Shown here: positions 28,513 through 40,285 of the stretch, in pieces
How the letters are laid out: every line of letters begins with the position of its first letter
How positions within the stretch are numbered: the stretch's first letter is position 1
Assembly (NCBI GenBank): GCA_025331435.1
Contig: JAIWNI010000025.1
Span: forward strand, 62,001-126,000
Direction: 5' to 3'
Source: Choanephora cucurbitarum
Lineage: Eukaryota; Mucoromycota; Mucoromycetes; Mucorales; Choanephoraceae
DNA: 64,000 nucleotides
The notes under the pieces: model-generated
What the model saw: only the letters and a program-made list of their open reading frames with translations
Databases searched by the model: none
What the model was told of the DNA's origin: nothing
Translations under genes and position numbers: made by a program

Positions 28513-30031
28513 TTAGAAATCATCTTCACGAACAATATGAGTCTTCTTCTTGTCCATTTCTTCATCAATGACACGTTGAGGTGCTTGAGGAATCAAGATC
28601 TTCTTGCGTTGTAAATAAAGAGTGATACAACACAAGATCATAATCACACCAGTCAAAGCCATAGTGACAATCTTACCGAGACGGAAAGCAGGTGCATCTT
28701 GAATATCCCATACTTTTACATTAATGAAGTTAGGAGCCAAGTTACCAAGCGAATTGATGGTAGCAATAGCCAAAGCACGCGACTCTCTGTCAACAGCATA
28801 CGTCTCATTGACCCAGGTCATCATGATAGGCGATACACCATAGATAGGGACAACCAGATAAGCACAGACAAACAAAAGGGGTGTAGGCAGATTGCCACCG
28901 TTGACAGCCACCAAGACAATGTACCAAATCAAAGTGATCAAAGTACCACCCAAGATATGGTAGGCACGATGACTGTATTTATCAGAGAGATAACCTTGAG
29001 CGACGACCACAATACTGACCCAAACCCAGACAGGCACCATCAGATAGTTAGCAGTCGAAGAAGAATAGCCTGTCTGTTTCAGGATGATGACAAAGTTCTG
29101 CAAGATACCCATGCCCATTTGCATACAGATGAACATAGAGAGAAAGAGGTAGATAAAGGGAGTGGCCAACAAGTTTCGGAAGGTGGTCAAGTTTAGGCCG
29201 GTAAGAGCACCACTTCTGCCTTGACGCTCAAGACGAATCATGGCTACCTCACGCATTTCGCCTTGAACGAAACGTGTGTTATGGGGAAAATCAGGCAAGA
29301 CAAGGAAACCGACAAAACCAATGACGACAGCAATCAGACCTTCAATAATAAACAGCCATTTCCAACCACGCATACCGTTAACACCATCAAGGCCTTGAGC
29401 AATGGCGCCGGAGATGATACCACTGAAGGCACCCGAGATCTGGGAACCAGCCACAAAGATACATGTACGAGTACCAATCTCCTCTTTTGTGTACCATGAA
29501 CCAATCAAGAAAACAATGCCTGGATAGAAGCCAGCTTCAGCGATACCAAGACAGAAACGTAAAGCGTAAAGACCTTGGAAGTTCTTGACAAGTGCCATAA
29601 AGCACACCACAGCACCCCAACTAAAGACAATTAAAGGTAACATGATACTAGGACGCACCTTGGTAATGACATAATTTGCAGGAATTTGTAAACTATTGGA
29701 CACAAATCAGTCAGCCATTAACTTTTCTTCAATTAGCCATGACTTACATAATATAACCAATAAAGAACATGGTCAAGGCCCAGTTGTATTGATTGCTGAC
29801 AAGATGAAGATCTTCACTAAGGCCTGTTGTCTCTGCATTAGGCATATTGTTTCTATCTAAACCATTGGCAAAGTAACCAAAGAAGGCCCAGATCATCAAA
29901 CGATAATCCAGCAGACGAACAAGCTTTTTTTCGACTTCAGGGTTCAATTGATCTGATGGAACAATTGAATCCATGGGGTTCTCTTCGTAGGAAGGAACAT
30001 CTTGATCTGTCTTTTCTTTAGGGTTAGACAT
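28513..30031 (-). CDS. MFS anion:cation symporter, Dal5/Tna1-type permease
   Basis: Two exons, 30031-29748 and 29692-28513, with a 55-bp intron; 487 aa. The chosen start MSNPKEKTDQD gives the usual hydrophilic N-tail; the longer upstream reading begins outside the leader. The first membrane segment is preceded by LLDYRLMIWAFFGYF, and LDRNNMPNA is the typical loop of the allantoate/nicotinate permease family. The splice restores FFIGYIILQIPANYVITK. About 12 hydrophobic segments are visible, with a long central loop after LVLPDFP. A polar C-tail follows. Family members import organic anions such as allantoate, nicotinate, pantothenate or biotin precursors; the substrate here cannot be told from sequence. 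The 5' ends of this gene and the CK1-like gene are not shared; both run leftwards. Confidence 0.88.
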
Positions 30032-31082
30032 GGAATACACAAAGAAGTAAAGAATGACTGAAATGAACGGAACTGTCCCTTTTATATCATTTTTTGAAGT
30101 CTTTTCCTCAAATACCCCGCATTTTACGTGCAAATCAAATGATGTTATCAAGGCGGGTATTTCTTGAACTGACTAACTTTATTGTAACTGGAACATCTGG
30201 GTGGAAGATTCTCTTGCCGATATAATATTTTTTTTTCCCTTAGAATGAGCAAATTCAGTAAGATTTTTTTCATGTGGGAAACTTTATTTCTGAATTTGTA
30301 CAAAAACAGAAAAAAATTATCCTTTTTTAAATTATTAATATATGAAACCGGTAGTCTTGAAATGTATCATTTATGACCAATAGAGAGACTGATATGAAGA
30401 CAGGTAAGAAGACACTCGTTTTAAAATAACTGAGATAATGACATTTACTGTTATACCGCCTGTATTACACTTAAGGTTACTGTCATACCAGTTGCATGGC
30501 AAGTTATCCAATAAAAACAAAAGCTTACATATCCTCTTGCCCCGCATTCTACCGCTTAAAAGAGTTAAGACTATCATTTTCAAATGGTTGGAAAGTAAAT
30601 TGATCAGTTTAAAAGTGCGACTTTTCTGCCTATGGAAATTCATGACCTTTTTGTTATTTTCACATTGGATTATCCAATCATTACCGAAATTTCTTTTTTT
30701 TTTGAGTCTACAAAAAGCTTATCTGGGGAATATCACCTTACAGCATTGAACCTTTCTTAAAGCAACTGATACGCTTTCTGTTTATAGCCAATTGCTATTT
30801 TACAATCAGAGAAAAGAGCATTGCCTTTTTTTTTTTTCAAGACAGATAAAGATTGTTATGACAGATATCTCAATGACTCATCCCTAAAACAAGCGTAATG
30901 CTTCAATATGTTTATTAAAACAAGTTAGATTGAAGAAAAGGAGGGGGAAAAAAGGGAAATGTTGGAAATAGATCGCTCTTTTAAAAAAGAAAAAATTATA
31001 AGGAAATAGGGTACTAAAGGGTACTAGAGAAACAAATTAGGTAAGATAGACTGGAGGGGGGAGAATCAAAGAAAAGGGTATC
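30032..31082. other. 1.05-kb intergenic region
   Basis: AT-rich promoter region of the MFS gene and downstream region of the CK1-like gene. Two overlapping ORFs of about 90-100 codons on opposite strands at 30371-30749 are low in coding character. Nothing else recognised. Confidence 0.45.
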
Positions 31083-32753
31083 TTACTCCCACGGTTTACT
31101 GACGGTAGCCGCCCAACACCCTTCTTCTTCATTAGCACCCCAACCTTGTGAACCCCATTTGGCATCTGGAAGATCATTACCCCATGAACCCTCTGCCTTA
31201 CTCGGCTTTTCTTCAGCCTGTGCAGTCCAATCAATCACGGGTTCCCAAGGTGCTTCATCATGTTTATGCGAATTCCATCCTATCCGCTTTTGCTTCCTCT
31301 TGGATTTGGCCACTAACTTTTGAAAGGAAGAGGCACGACGGGGTTTCGCTTCTTCATGTGGCACTTCATAATAATGACCTGTCTTTCGAGTCGCATTGGG
31401 CCTGGCTGGTTCACGCTCTTCTTTCTCGATATCCTGAACCCATTTCCGTTCCACATGGCCTCCAAAGGGTGATTTGACAATGGAGGCATAGGCGCCTTGG
31501 CCCAGACTGCCCTGAAGGAAGGCACGCAGTTGATCGTAATTGGGCTTTTCTGCAAATTTAATGTGACGTGCGTACTCGATGAACTCTAGAAATCCCTGAG
31601 GTAGGCCTGCACAAAGATCGCTCATGAACGTGTCTTGTTTGATCTGACGCATACGGTCCCAGCCGGCTCTTGAGTTGCGTGCCTGAATGCCTGTCCAGGG
31701 GAGTGTGCCGAATATCAGGTCAAGCAAAAGGTATCCCAGGGCCTCAATGTCATCTCGGCGTGCGTGCGATTTACCTCGATGGACATTGAGTGAGGCGTAC
31801 CTGGCTGTGCCTGTCTTGTTCTTGATGTTCTTTCGGACATCAGGGTAAGGTTTATCGGTAGCCGGGTCCTTCCACCAGGTCGTTAGGCCGAAATCAACAA
31901 TCGATAGTTTCGGACGTGGTGTGTTCCATCTGGCAAAGACTTCTTCGCAACTCAGTTGGACGTATTTGATATGTGACATGCCATTCTCATCTGGCATCTC
32001 GATCATGTCTGCTTCAGGTAGATGACAGTCGTAAGAAAACAAAAAGTTGTCTGGCTTGATATCTCTATAGACTAGTCCTCTGTTATGAATATGTTCTAAG
32101 ATAGAGACCTAGTGAATCACTTAGTGTAAACAAATCAATTTTTTTTTTTACTGATAGAATACCATTTGACAGCCAAAATCAACCACCACTTCAATTGGAA
32201 ACTTCTGTACTACTTCTCTTAGTTGATTTAGATTAGGTCCAAGTAAATCAATGACTATACAATCAAATCCTTCATGTTGTCCATGCCAATGACACTGTGG
32301 AATACCCGCTTATAAAAAATAGTTAGACGGCCTTTGAACTCTATGTAAGATAAGCAACGACTTACGTCCACCTGCCAACACATCATAAATAATACTTTCA
32401 TGCTTTAATTGAGGGTGACGCATTTTTAAAGGTTCTCTCTTGATAGCATATTTCCTAAAGGTATCTACATCTTCAGCTATACAAAACATGTTATTTTATA
32501 TCCCGCACAGATGTATACATCGCCAGTTACCTTCAAATACCTCACCAAACGATCCTTCACCTATCCTTCCAAGTACCACCCACTGGTCAGCAATAATGAC
32601 ATCTCTACTGTTCAAACTGAGATCAGTACGGGTGCTTTCAAATGAAGCAAATTCAGTATCCAACTGGCGATTACGATCTGTGTTGGTCTGGCGAATGTCA
32701 ATCGACTGTGCTGGCTGATGTTTAGATGGTTTGGTATGAAATGAGCCTGTCAT
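31083..32753 (-). CDS. Serine/threonine protein kinase of the CK1 group
   Basis: Four exons: 32753-32531, 32476-32366, 32308-32163, 32108-31083 (introns 54, 57 and 54 bp); 501 aa. The kinase domain begins near residue 60 with the Gly loop GRIGEGSFGEVFEAE. The ATP-anchoring Lys is in KYAIKREP, the catalytic loop is YRDIKPDNF (Asp176), the metal-binding motif is DFGL, and TARYASLNVH replaces the usual APE motif as in CK1 kinases, followed by the DDIEALGYLLL helix. A YRD in place of HRD is unusual for CK1. The C-terminal about 150 residues are basic and Trp-rich with a putative nuclear signal (SKRKQKR) and little recognisable structure. CK1 enzymes act in trafficking, DNA repair and signalling; the exact subfamily is uncertain (CK1 proper or a fungal CK1-like clade). 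Confidence 0.88.
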
Positions 32754-34850
32754 GAGGTTATTTCTAATCTTTTTTTAAAAAAAAATCAACTGTTTGTTCT
32801 TTAAAGGAAAAATAAATGAAAAGTCACTCTAGATGCATAGAGATGATACGAGTACCGGAGTTTAAATTAAAACTACTTTCATCAAAAGTACAATGCACGG
32901 CTTTGTCAGACAACCAGTTCAGCTAACGTGAGGTGTCCTATCTTGATAGCGAGCTGTATTCTCGAGTTATGACACGAGAGACTCAGTCATTTAATATAGG
33001 GAGATGTTGACTTTGAATAAGCTTCTAGAAAGAAGAGGGTTAAGCAAATTCGAGGGACGTGATTGCTCACTTACGATAGCTTGGTGCCATAGTTTTAGGC
33101 TAGCGTGTGACTGTATCAAACCTATTGTGCAAAGGCTTAGTCTGACATCAAGAATTGCTTTCACTCATGATGATACATGTACCTCTAAAGCATAGTATTC
33201 CTTATCTTTCAAGCTATCATAAATAGATCAGCTTTGTTTGTTTCATCTATCAGGCCAATTTTGCTCTCTACAGATAATAATCCAAATACCTCTGCCCCAC
33301 CTCATTCTTATCCATTCAAAGTATCTGTGTGTGTCAGTGAATGTCTCCTGCAAATCACTTCTTTGTTGTCTGACCATTCAATCAAGTTATCGAATCTAAT
33401 ACTCACAGGGCAGCCTATTGTCTATGTGCCTCTAAATGGCATGGTCGCCTTTTATGTTACCTTCTCAAGAAAGCACATACACACAATCTGCCTGTTCCAG
33501 TCTCGTTTGTTCACAATGGCGTCTTTTATTTCTCAAATGGGTTTCCTGATTCTTGAGTTCTAAACAAAACACATACAATATCATCTTTGGCATGAGAAGA
33601 ATTTGAATATGAAGGTATGCAACCAGCTTCTGGTATGAAGAAGGATGGCCATACAAATCAATGTACTTGTTCAAAAGACAGTCATGCCATTTTATTCCTC
33701 GAAACCAAAAAAAAATATCGTACCGAGAAAGATCCCTTTTACCCCTTTTTATGATTACTGTGTTGAGGTAGTTGACATTGATTTCAATAGATTCCAAGAT
33801 ATTCACGATATTTTTTTTTTATCTTGTTGTATACCTATTGACAAACAAGCAAACGACTCAACAGCATTCTTTTGCTGTTAGTAATGCTTCCCTAAAATAA
33901 AAATAACATTGTTCTGGTATGTGGTAGATACAACAACAAAAAAAGAAGAAGAAGAGAGCTGAAACGTCGAGTTCAGTCAAGCATACAAGTTTCTTATGAC
34001 TGGGCACAGAGTACGGACAAATGAAGATCCTATGCAGTCTTTAAACTCTTTACTCGAACATACACAAAAGTTGTGCTTTATAGTATTCGATCATTGATAA
34101 CGACTGCCTCAAGTAAAACAATTGAACACACAACTTTATAAGAGCTTATTGTCATTGTGAAAACCAAGCGTTCCTTCTATGCTCATCTTCAAAATGACTC
34201 AGGAAGATATTGCTCGTCTTGTTCTTGGAACAAAAGAATGACTTTATGACACATGCTACCTCTCTCTAAACCATCATAGAAAGAAGAGCATGGTTCTGTC
34301 GGTGGCAACATGAGTCAAGTACTCCTTCTAGTGTGAAATGTTAGACTCACATGTTACATAGAACAAGCGAATGCCCTGACCGAAGAATAAGCTCTCTACT
34401 CTCTGGGTAGACTCTCGATATCTCATCTGTTTATGTCTCTAGTGAACAACCATACCAGTCTGATGAAGCCATGTTTTGGGATTTAGTTCTAGCGATATGA
34501 ATGTTGTTAAATATCAGAAGCCTATGTTCTCCAACCAGGGCTAGTTTGCTATTCACAAAATCAAGGACTCTAGTAGCAAAACTTGTCTAATTTTTCCGGA
34601 CACTCAAAATGAGAACACTCAAAGTATCCGACTACCGAGTTTGGGCGTAATGTACATGTTCTCTCCTTTTTAGATGTTTCCGAGATTATAACTCTTTCTC
34701 TCTCTCTCTTTTTTTCTTTGACATTTCTCCTATTGTCAAAATCCCTAAAAAAAAATCGATTGATAACACGTGCAAAGTCCCTTTTGATTCCATAAAGAAA
34801 AACCCTTGATTCATTTTGAAAACTTTTCTTTTCTTTTCTTTACAATTACC
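32754..34850. other. 2.1-kb intergenic region between divergent genes
   Basis: Shared upstream region of the CK1-like kinase (-) and the coiled-coil gene (+). ORFs at 33234-33563 (+) and 33465-33806 (-) overlap on opposite strands; neither has splice-supported extension or a recognisable domain. No RNA gene recognised. Confidence 0.45.
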
Positions 34851-35772
34851 ATGTTATATGTACAAGATTCTTTTCCTCATAGTCTCCTGATGAGTCCACC
34901 AAGAACAGCCAAGGTCAGACCACAGCCAAATTCACCTTCTACTAAAAAGAATTTGGATCAATGGATTCATGAGTATGAATTACTTCAAAATGAGATTGTC
35001 AAAACTCAATTAGAGGTAAACTTTCCAAAATCACTTGTTTTTATTAGGAATTGACCCAAAAAAATAAAAGATCGATAGTGTCAGAAGAACAAGTACAAGA
35101 CATGAAAAGGAAGCCATCCAATACACGCAATCCAACAAGACGTATCGTGCCCGTATAAAGGAGATCATGCAACAGATTGAATCGAAACAAAAGGCACTGG
35201 AGACCACCAAGGACACTTCATCTCAACTGGAACTCACAGTCAAGCAACTGAAAGATGAAGCCTTGAACTCGCGAGGACAACTGGAACACTTGAGAAAGCG
35301 AGAACATGTACTGGTTCAAGAGAGGGATCTGATAGCCAAAGAAAAGAAGCAGGTAGAACTTCAGTTGCATATCATGAAGGAATCCGTACAACAACTTCGT
35401 ATGCGTTGTGATCGAGAGACAGCCCTGTTGAGAAGAGACCATGTGTGTATCCGGGAACAGATCAACTATATCTATCAGAGAACTGCCTATACACAGGAAC
35501 TGATTGAACTCAGGTTGCTAAGGCGCCGTCAAGCCTTTGATGATCTCCATACCCTTCATGCTCAATCCAAGTTGAATCTTAAGGCGTTTATGGATCATGT
35601 CAGGGATCAGTTGAGGGCATTGAGAGAGGGATTAGAGGATATCATGATGCCTTCACAGGCTACCACAACCATGTCTGCCGTCACTCAATGTCAAGATGAT
35701 GTTGACCAGTTGGTGAAGCGTATTAGATTGATGGCAATTGAATCCATTGAACAATCCCATTCATTTTCTTGA
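34851..35772 (+). CDS. Hypothetical coiled-coil protein
   Basis: Two exons, 34851-35015 and 35071-35772, joined by a 55-bp intron in phase 0; 288 aa. Choosing the acceptor at 35069-35070 (AAAAG) is required: the TATTAG ending at 35047 and the ATAG ending at 35078 both lead to early stops. The start is the ATG at 34851; MSPPRTAK at 34890 is a possible internal start. The N-terminal about 40 residues are Pro/Ser-rich; the remainder is almost continuously helical with high Glu, Gln, Arg and Leu in heptad-like spacing, reading like one long coiled coil. I do not recognise a family. A structural or scaffold role, for example at the cytoskeleton or kinetochore, is possible but not shown by the sequence. 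Confidence 0.7.
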
Positions 35773-37191
35773 TTTAATTTCTCCTATATAACACTTTTTT
35801 TGATATTTCTCCCTTTACCCTCCTCACTTTTTTTTTTATATAAAGCACCACCCTTTCTTTCTTTTTTTTAAAAGCCTAATTCATAAAAGAAAAAAAAATC
35901 ACAGACATTGAATAAGGTCATGACTTACCTATAAAGAAAATGGTAATAGGAGGAGAATGATTTAAAACTCATATCTTTCAAGTTATCAGATCATCTACTT
36001 TTTGTGTGTGTGTTACTTAAATAGAGGAGGGGGGGGGTGCACATACACACTAGATGACACATACTCCCCCTTGTAACAAAAGAAGCTTATTGTCTATTGA
36101 AAGTAATATCTTTTCTAGCAACACTAATACTTAACTTCTTAATTGCCATGATGATAGTATTTATTAACTTCATAGACTGTCATTTTTCTTTTAAATTGGC
36201 TGCCTCATTGACAATGCAATCTTATCTTATGTAGTTAAGATAAATGCATTGATAGGTAAACTATTGCTATTTTGAGGGGCTTACATAGAGTATTGGATAA
36301 CTTGTGCATATTAAAAGCAGTCATGATGAAGTCAATTCAATCGATTTAGGGGCCTGATTTGATGTCATATGTAAGGAACTAGAGTATTTTACTCTGTATT
36401 CATTACAAGCATTCTTTGTTATTTTACAAACTAGTGTGTTGTTCGAAAACAAGTGTAACAAATCAATCGAACTCTCTCTCAAGAGAGATGGAGTTCAAAG
36501 CGCGTCTAGTCTAGTTTAGATAAAGGGGGAAGAAAATGTACTTTTTGTCTCTAAGAATGTTCCATGGAGAGAGTAAGTGATTGTTTGTTTGGAGGATCTT
36601 TTGAAGTGATTGTTACACTAACATTCGATGAACAATGGCAGAATCACTTTATTTTTTTTTTAAAAAATACAATACAATCACTTTCTCGCTTTCAATAACC
36701 AGTTTATCTCTCTCCATTTTCTCTCTTTCTTTCTTTCTTTTTTTTCAGTCTATGTGTGTGTGTGTGTCATCGTTACCCGGGAAATGGTGTACAACGCAAC
36801 ATCAGTGACCATCGTGCCACCTTAGAGGTAAACTTAGTTCCCGGCATTAGCTTCTTTTTCAATAAACTTAAAAAAAAATAAAGTCAAGTCCATTTCTAGA
36901 GTACATTTAGAAAATCACACATATACACATTTTCTCTCTCTCTCCTTTTGTTTTAGTGGTACTTTTGAAATCCCAACAGGTTTCAAATCTGAAGTTAAAA
37001 TACCATCGAGTACAGGAAAAAGATCAGATTAGTCAAAATTCAAAAGTAGGTTAAATCTGTATGACCCGATATTGAAAGTCAGCTATAAATATCAGATCTT
37101 CTGATGTTTCTCATTCTTTTTTTTTTCTGTCTTTTTTGTTTAAAGGGGAAGAATTCATTTTGTTTAAAAAAAATTTTTTTTTCTATATAAG
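35773..37191. other. 1.4-kb intergenic region
   Basis: AT-rich with a TG microsatellite (about 36755-36768), a GT run near 36003 and an 8-G run near 36031. No supported gene. The last part is the promoter and T-rich leader of the UPF0014 gene. Confidence 0.45.
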
Positions 37192-38441
37192 ATGGGAGCC
37201 ATTGATCAACCTGAATTAACATGGTGGAATGTAGGTGAAGCTTCCACTGCTTTGATGGTTGCAGGTAACATGTTCTGAGTGAAAAGTGAAAACAATAAGA
37301 TCTCATCTATTTATTGATAAAAGCACTTGTCAGTATGATACTTGGAGTGAAGCTGGAACTTTCTCTCTTGATATCTGGTATTCGATGTGTACTTCAACTG
37401 TCTTTAATGGTAATCATCAATCAACAAGAGAAAGTGGAGAGATTAAAAGCGATGTTCTATTTAGGGTTTAGTGCTTGACGATGTATTGAAAACAAAGCAT
37501 ATGAGTATTGTCATTGCCATGTCAAGTAAAGTATGACACCTTCTACAGATCAAGTAGGAAATAGACAACTAATCCAATGACAGTTGTGTTGGTTATTCTA
37601 GGTACTTATGAAACTGTCTTTAATAGAACAAGAAAGACATTTCAGGGCATGGTAAATAGAATCCACACACATAGAGAATAACATGGATTGACCCTGTTTA
37701 TAGTTTCCTATCATGTTTGGCATCTTACTGGTCAGTAATCTTGTCATTACCTATATTGGTGCTGCCTTTGTGTTGGATACAAAACCCTTCTGGGATCCAC
37801 CTACCTTTATCCCTATCATCGGTATGTTACTAGGTAACTCAATGAGTAGTGTTGCCATGGGGATTGAACGTTGCTTAGATCAATTCAGGTAAAAAAAAAA
37901 TTATGGATTGTGGTTGATGAGGGGATGACTCAATAATACATAGTACACATGCTCCTATGCTCGAGACACGACTTTCATTTGGTGCATCTCGATATGAAGC
38001 TGGTTTGCCATTAGCAGTGGATGCCATTCGAATGGCCCTGTTGCCAGTCATTACACAGTTAAGTGTGATGGGCATGATCAATATTCCAGGCATGATGACA
38101 GGTCAGATCATGGCTGGTACACCCATGATGGAAGCTGTGATCTATCAACAATGTATTATGTTTATGGTGGCTGCCAGTAGTACTCTGGGTGTAGTGATGT
38201 CTGTGGCTGTAAAGTAGATAGCTTGTCTAAAATGAAAACATCACTCATGTTCTTATCTCTTTAGGCTTGTCTTTCTGTTCTGATTGATAAAGATCAAACG
38301 ATGCGTCAAGATCGAATCAAGGACAATCGATCATTTCATCATTATTTCACAGTCAAGAACATCAAAAGCAGAGTATGTTCACCTCATAGCCAGATGCCAT
38401 GTTGTGTTCGAAAGAAGAGTAGAAAATCAATTGAAGAATGA
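37192..38441 (+). CDS. UPF0014 family membrane permease (FetB/ALS3-like)
   Basis: Seven exons: 37192-37264, 37324-37409, 37465-37525, 37602-37651, 37704-37888, 37944-38208, 38265-38441 (introns 59, 55, 76, 52, 55, 56 bp); 298 aa versus about 260 for bacterial FetB. Successive hydrophobic segments are visible, with family-like stretches GVKLELSLLISGIRC, IPIIGMLLGNSMSS, RLSFGASRYEAG and NIPGMMTGQIMAG. In bacteria FetB is the permease of an iron export ABC system with ATPase FetA; in plants ALS3/STAR2 is a related permease for aluminium tolerance. No ATPase partner is encoded in the window. The C-terminus has an extra basic cytosolic tail of about 40 residues. The exon structure is inferred by eye but every junction preserves frame and the conserved protein. 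Confidence 0.85.
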
Positions 38442-39093
38442 AGCATTGATTCTTCTCGTTTGTACATATCCCCCCCTCCTTTTTAAATAGATAATCATGC
38501 CCTTCTTCTCTTATACCTTACATTAATAAAGAAGCTTTGTTTATTGTGCAACAAAAAACAGAGACTACAGTAAGCCTTTAAAATACTCTTTTTATAGAGA
38601 ATAAAGTGGTAAAAGACAACTTGGGGGGTTGCTTCTTTTAGGATAGACCCAAGACAACAGAGATCAAACAAAGAAATAGTGTGTCAATAACTGTATGATC
38701 AGGCACGAAAAGTGACAGAGAATGAATGAATTGATCTGCATTTGTGTGGATGCCTGTTCTCAAATGAATCTCATCATGATTTAGTCAATCGACACCTTTT
38801 TTCTCTCTCTTACTTTCATGCGGACTTTAGGGTGGCACAAGCATGGATGGAAATCAGACGGATATTTGACTGCAGAACCATCAGAGGCTATCTGTGTAGA
38901 GAGCAATAAAAAAAAAGAGATTGAATGATACTAACACATCCTATTTGACTCAATCCAAATAGATGATCTTGTTACTTGATCAGACTGGAATTTGTAAATA
39001 GAGAGATAACATCATAAAAAATGACTTTGTCATAAGAAACTCTCTAAATAGCAATAAGATCACTTTATTCAAAGTGGGTCTAAATAAATAAAT
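38442..39093. other. 0.65-kb region between convergent genes
   Basis: The 3' flanks of the UPF0014 gene (+) and the bZIP gene (-). No coding signal or RNA gene recognised. Confidence 0.4.
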
Positions 39094-39635
39094 TTACAAG
39101 GATTTCTTTTCAATCAATAAATTACGTAGAAACTTGATCTCCAGTTCTAATTCTTTCACCCGTGATTCCAAACACGCTGATTTCTCTGTCATCTCCTTCA
39201 CTGTTCTCTCCATCGTCTGTTCTCTCTGTTTCTTCTTGATACGGAACCGTGCACTGGCAGCCGTATTCCTCTTTCTCTTTTCTTCTTCTGCTGGATCTCG
39301 CTTGGGTTGATGTCTGGGTTTGGGTGGAGGGGTATAGGTAAAGAGGGCTCGATTGACTTCTTCCAGTGTCATGGTGGGTGATATCTTGGGTAAGAGAGGT
39401 TTATGCTTATGAGAGTCATATGTGGTATGTAGGATGGATTCGGGACTGGAGCAGATGGTGTTTTGATGTGTAAATTGAGCATGTGTCTTTAGAAAAAAAG
39501 GAGGGTAAGTCATGTAGCCTACATGCATGTGGAATCATTTCTATTTACCCAAAAATCTAAATTATTCTCTAATTCCATTGAATTAGGTAAATCTGATTCA
39601 AATACAAGTGAATCTAATGTACTATAAGATGTCAT
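39094..39635 (-). CDS. bZIP transcription factor (Cys3/Met4/Gcn4-like)
   Basis: Two exons, 39635-39549 and 39486-39094, with a 62-bp intron in phase 0; 159 aa. The N-terminal part is acidic and presumably the activation region (MELENNLDFW). The C-terminal third is a bZIP: basic region RKRNTAASARFRIKKK with the invariant Asn and Arg of the Asn-x7-Arg motif, then a leucine zipper with heptad Leu positions (ESRVKELELEIKFLRNLL). The NTAASARFRIKKKQRE core matches the Neurospora CYS-3 / yeast Met4 type, which regulates sulfur metabolism; the sulfate permease is also in this window, about 10 kb away. Assignment to the sulfur pathway is an inference. It is divergent from the hypothetical gene at 40286. 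Confidence 0.85.
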
Positions 39636-40285
39636 ATTGTTAGAGAGGAAAGAATGAAAAAAAAAGAATGAATACTTGATGACTTTGCTTATTAATTCAT
39701 GCGCTTGAGTAACCAATGTGGGTGGCTTATCTTGCTTACAAATTCGTCACTGATACGTTTTTTTTGTGCTATGATGCAAGAATACGTAGGTTACTTTAAC
39801 TTAAAAATCAGCCAATCAAATGTAGATTGTACCTGTGTTCTGCTTAGACCGAGGAAAATAGACAATGGACGTCAACATAGTAAATTCTTGATAGGGTTTA
39901 CATAGAAACTAGTTTCTATATAAAGGAGTAAATCTTACTTTATAAAAGTCCACTGATTTTATCGATTTTAAACAATACCATGTGCCATTGTTAACACACC
40001 ATGGATTATTTGCATGAATGATCGCTCTGATTGGACAGCTGTGTTCTAATTGTCACTCCTTCTTGAACCACAGTAAAGCACATACCCCAACAAGCCCATA
40101 GACCCATCCTCCTCAAGACATTCTCTCTCTTACTAGGTAAAAAAAAGAAGGAGATAAAAAAAAAAGAGAGGGGGAATGTGGGATCGATTGAACCAATAGG
40201 AAAGTACAAAATTTTCCATTGGTAGTACTTGAATATTTTAACATACGCGGCTTTTTAAATCTTTGTCTTTTTTTTTTTTCCTTTA
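39636..40285. promoter_or_regulatory. Divergent promoter region of the bZIP gene and the 40286 gene
   Basis: 650-bp region between two outward-reading genes. It contains the half-CRE GACGTCA at 39869-39875, a plausible bZIP binding site. No other feature recognised. Confidence 0.3.

Noticed and set aside
33234..33806. Overlapping ORFs of about 110 codons on both strands
   Set aside because: They overlap each other antisense, lack known domains and cannot be joined to further exons.
35048..35160. Possible frameshift or pseudogene in the coiled-coil gene
   Set aside because: Using the acceptor ending at 35070 gives a 55-bp intron and an intact frame, so no frameshift is needed.
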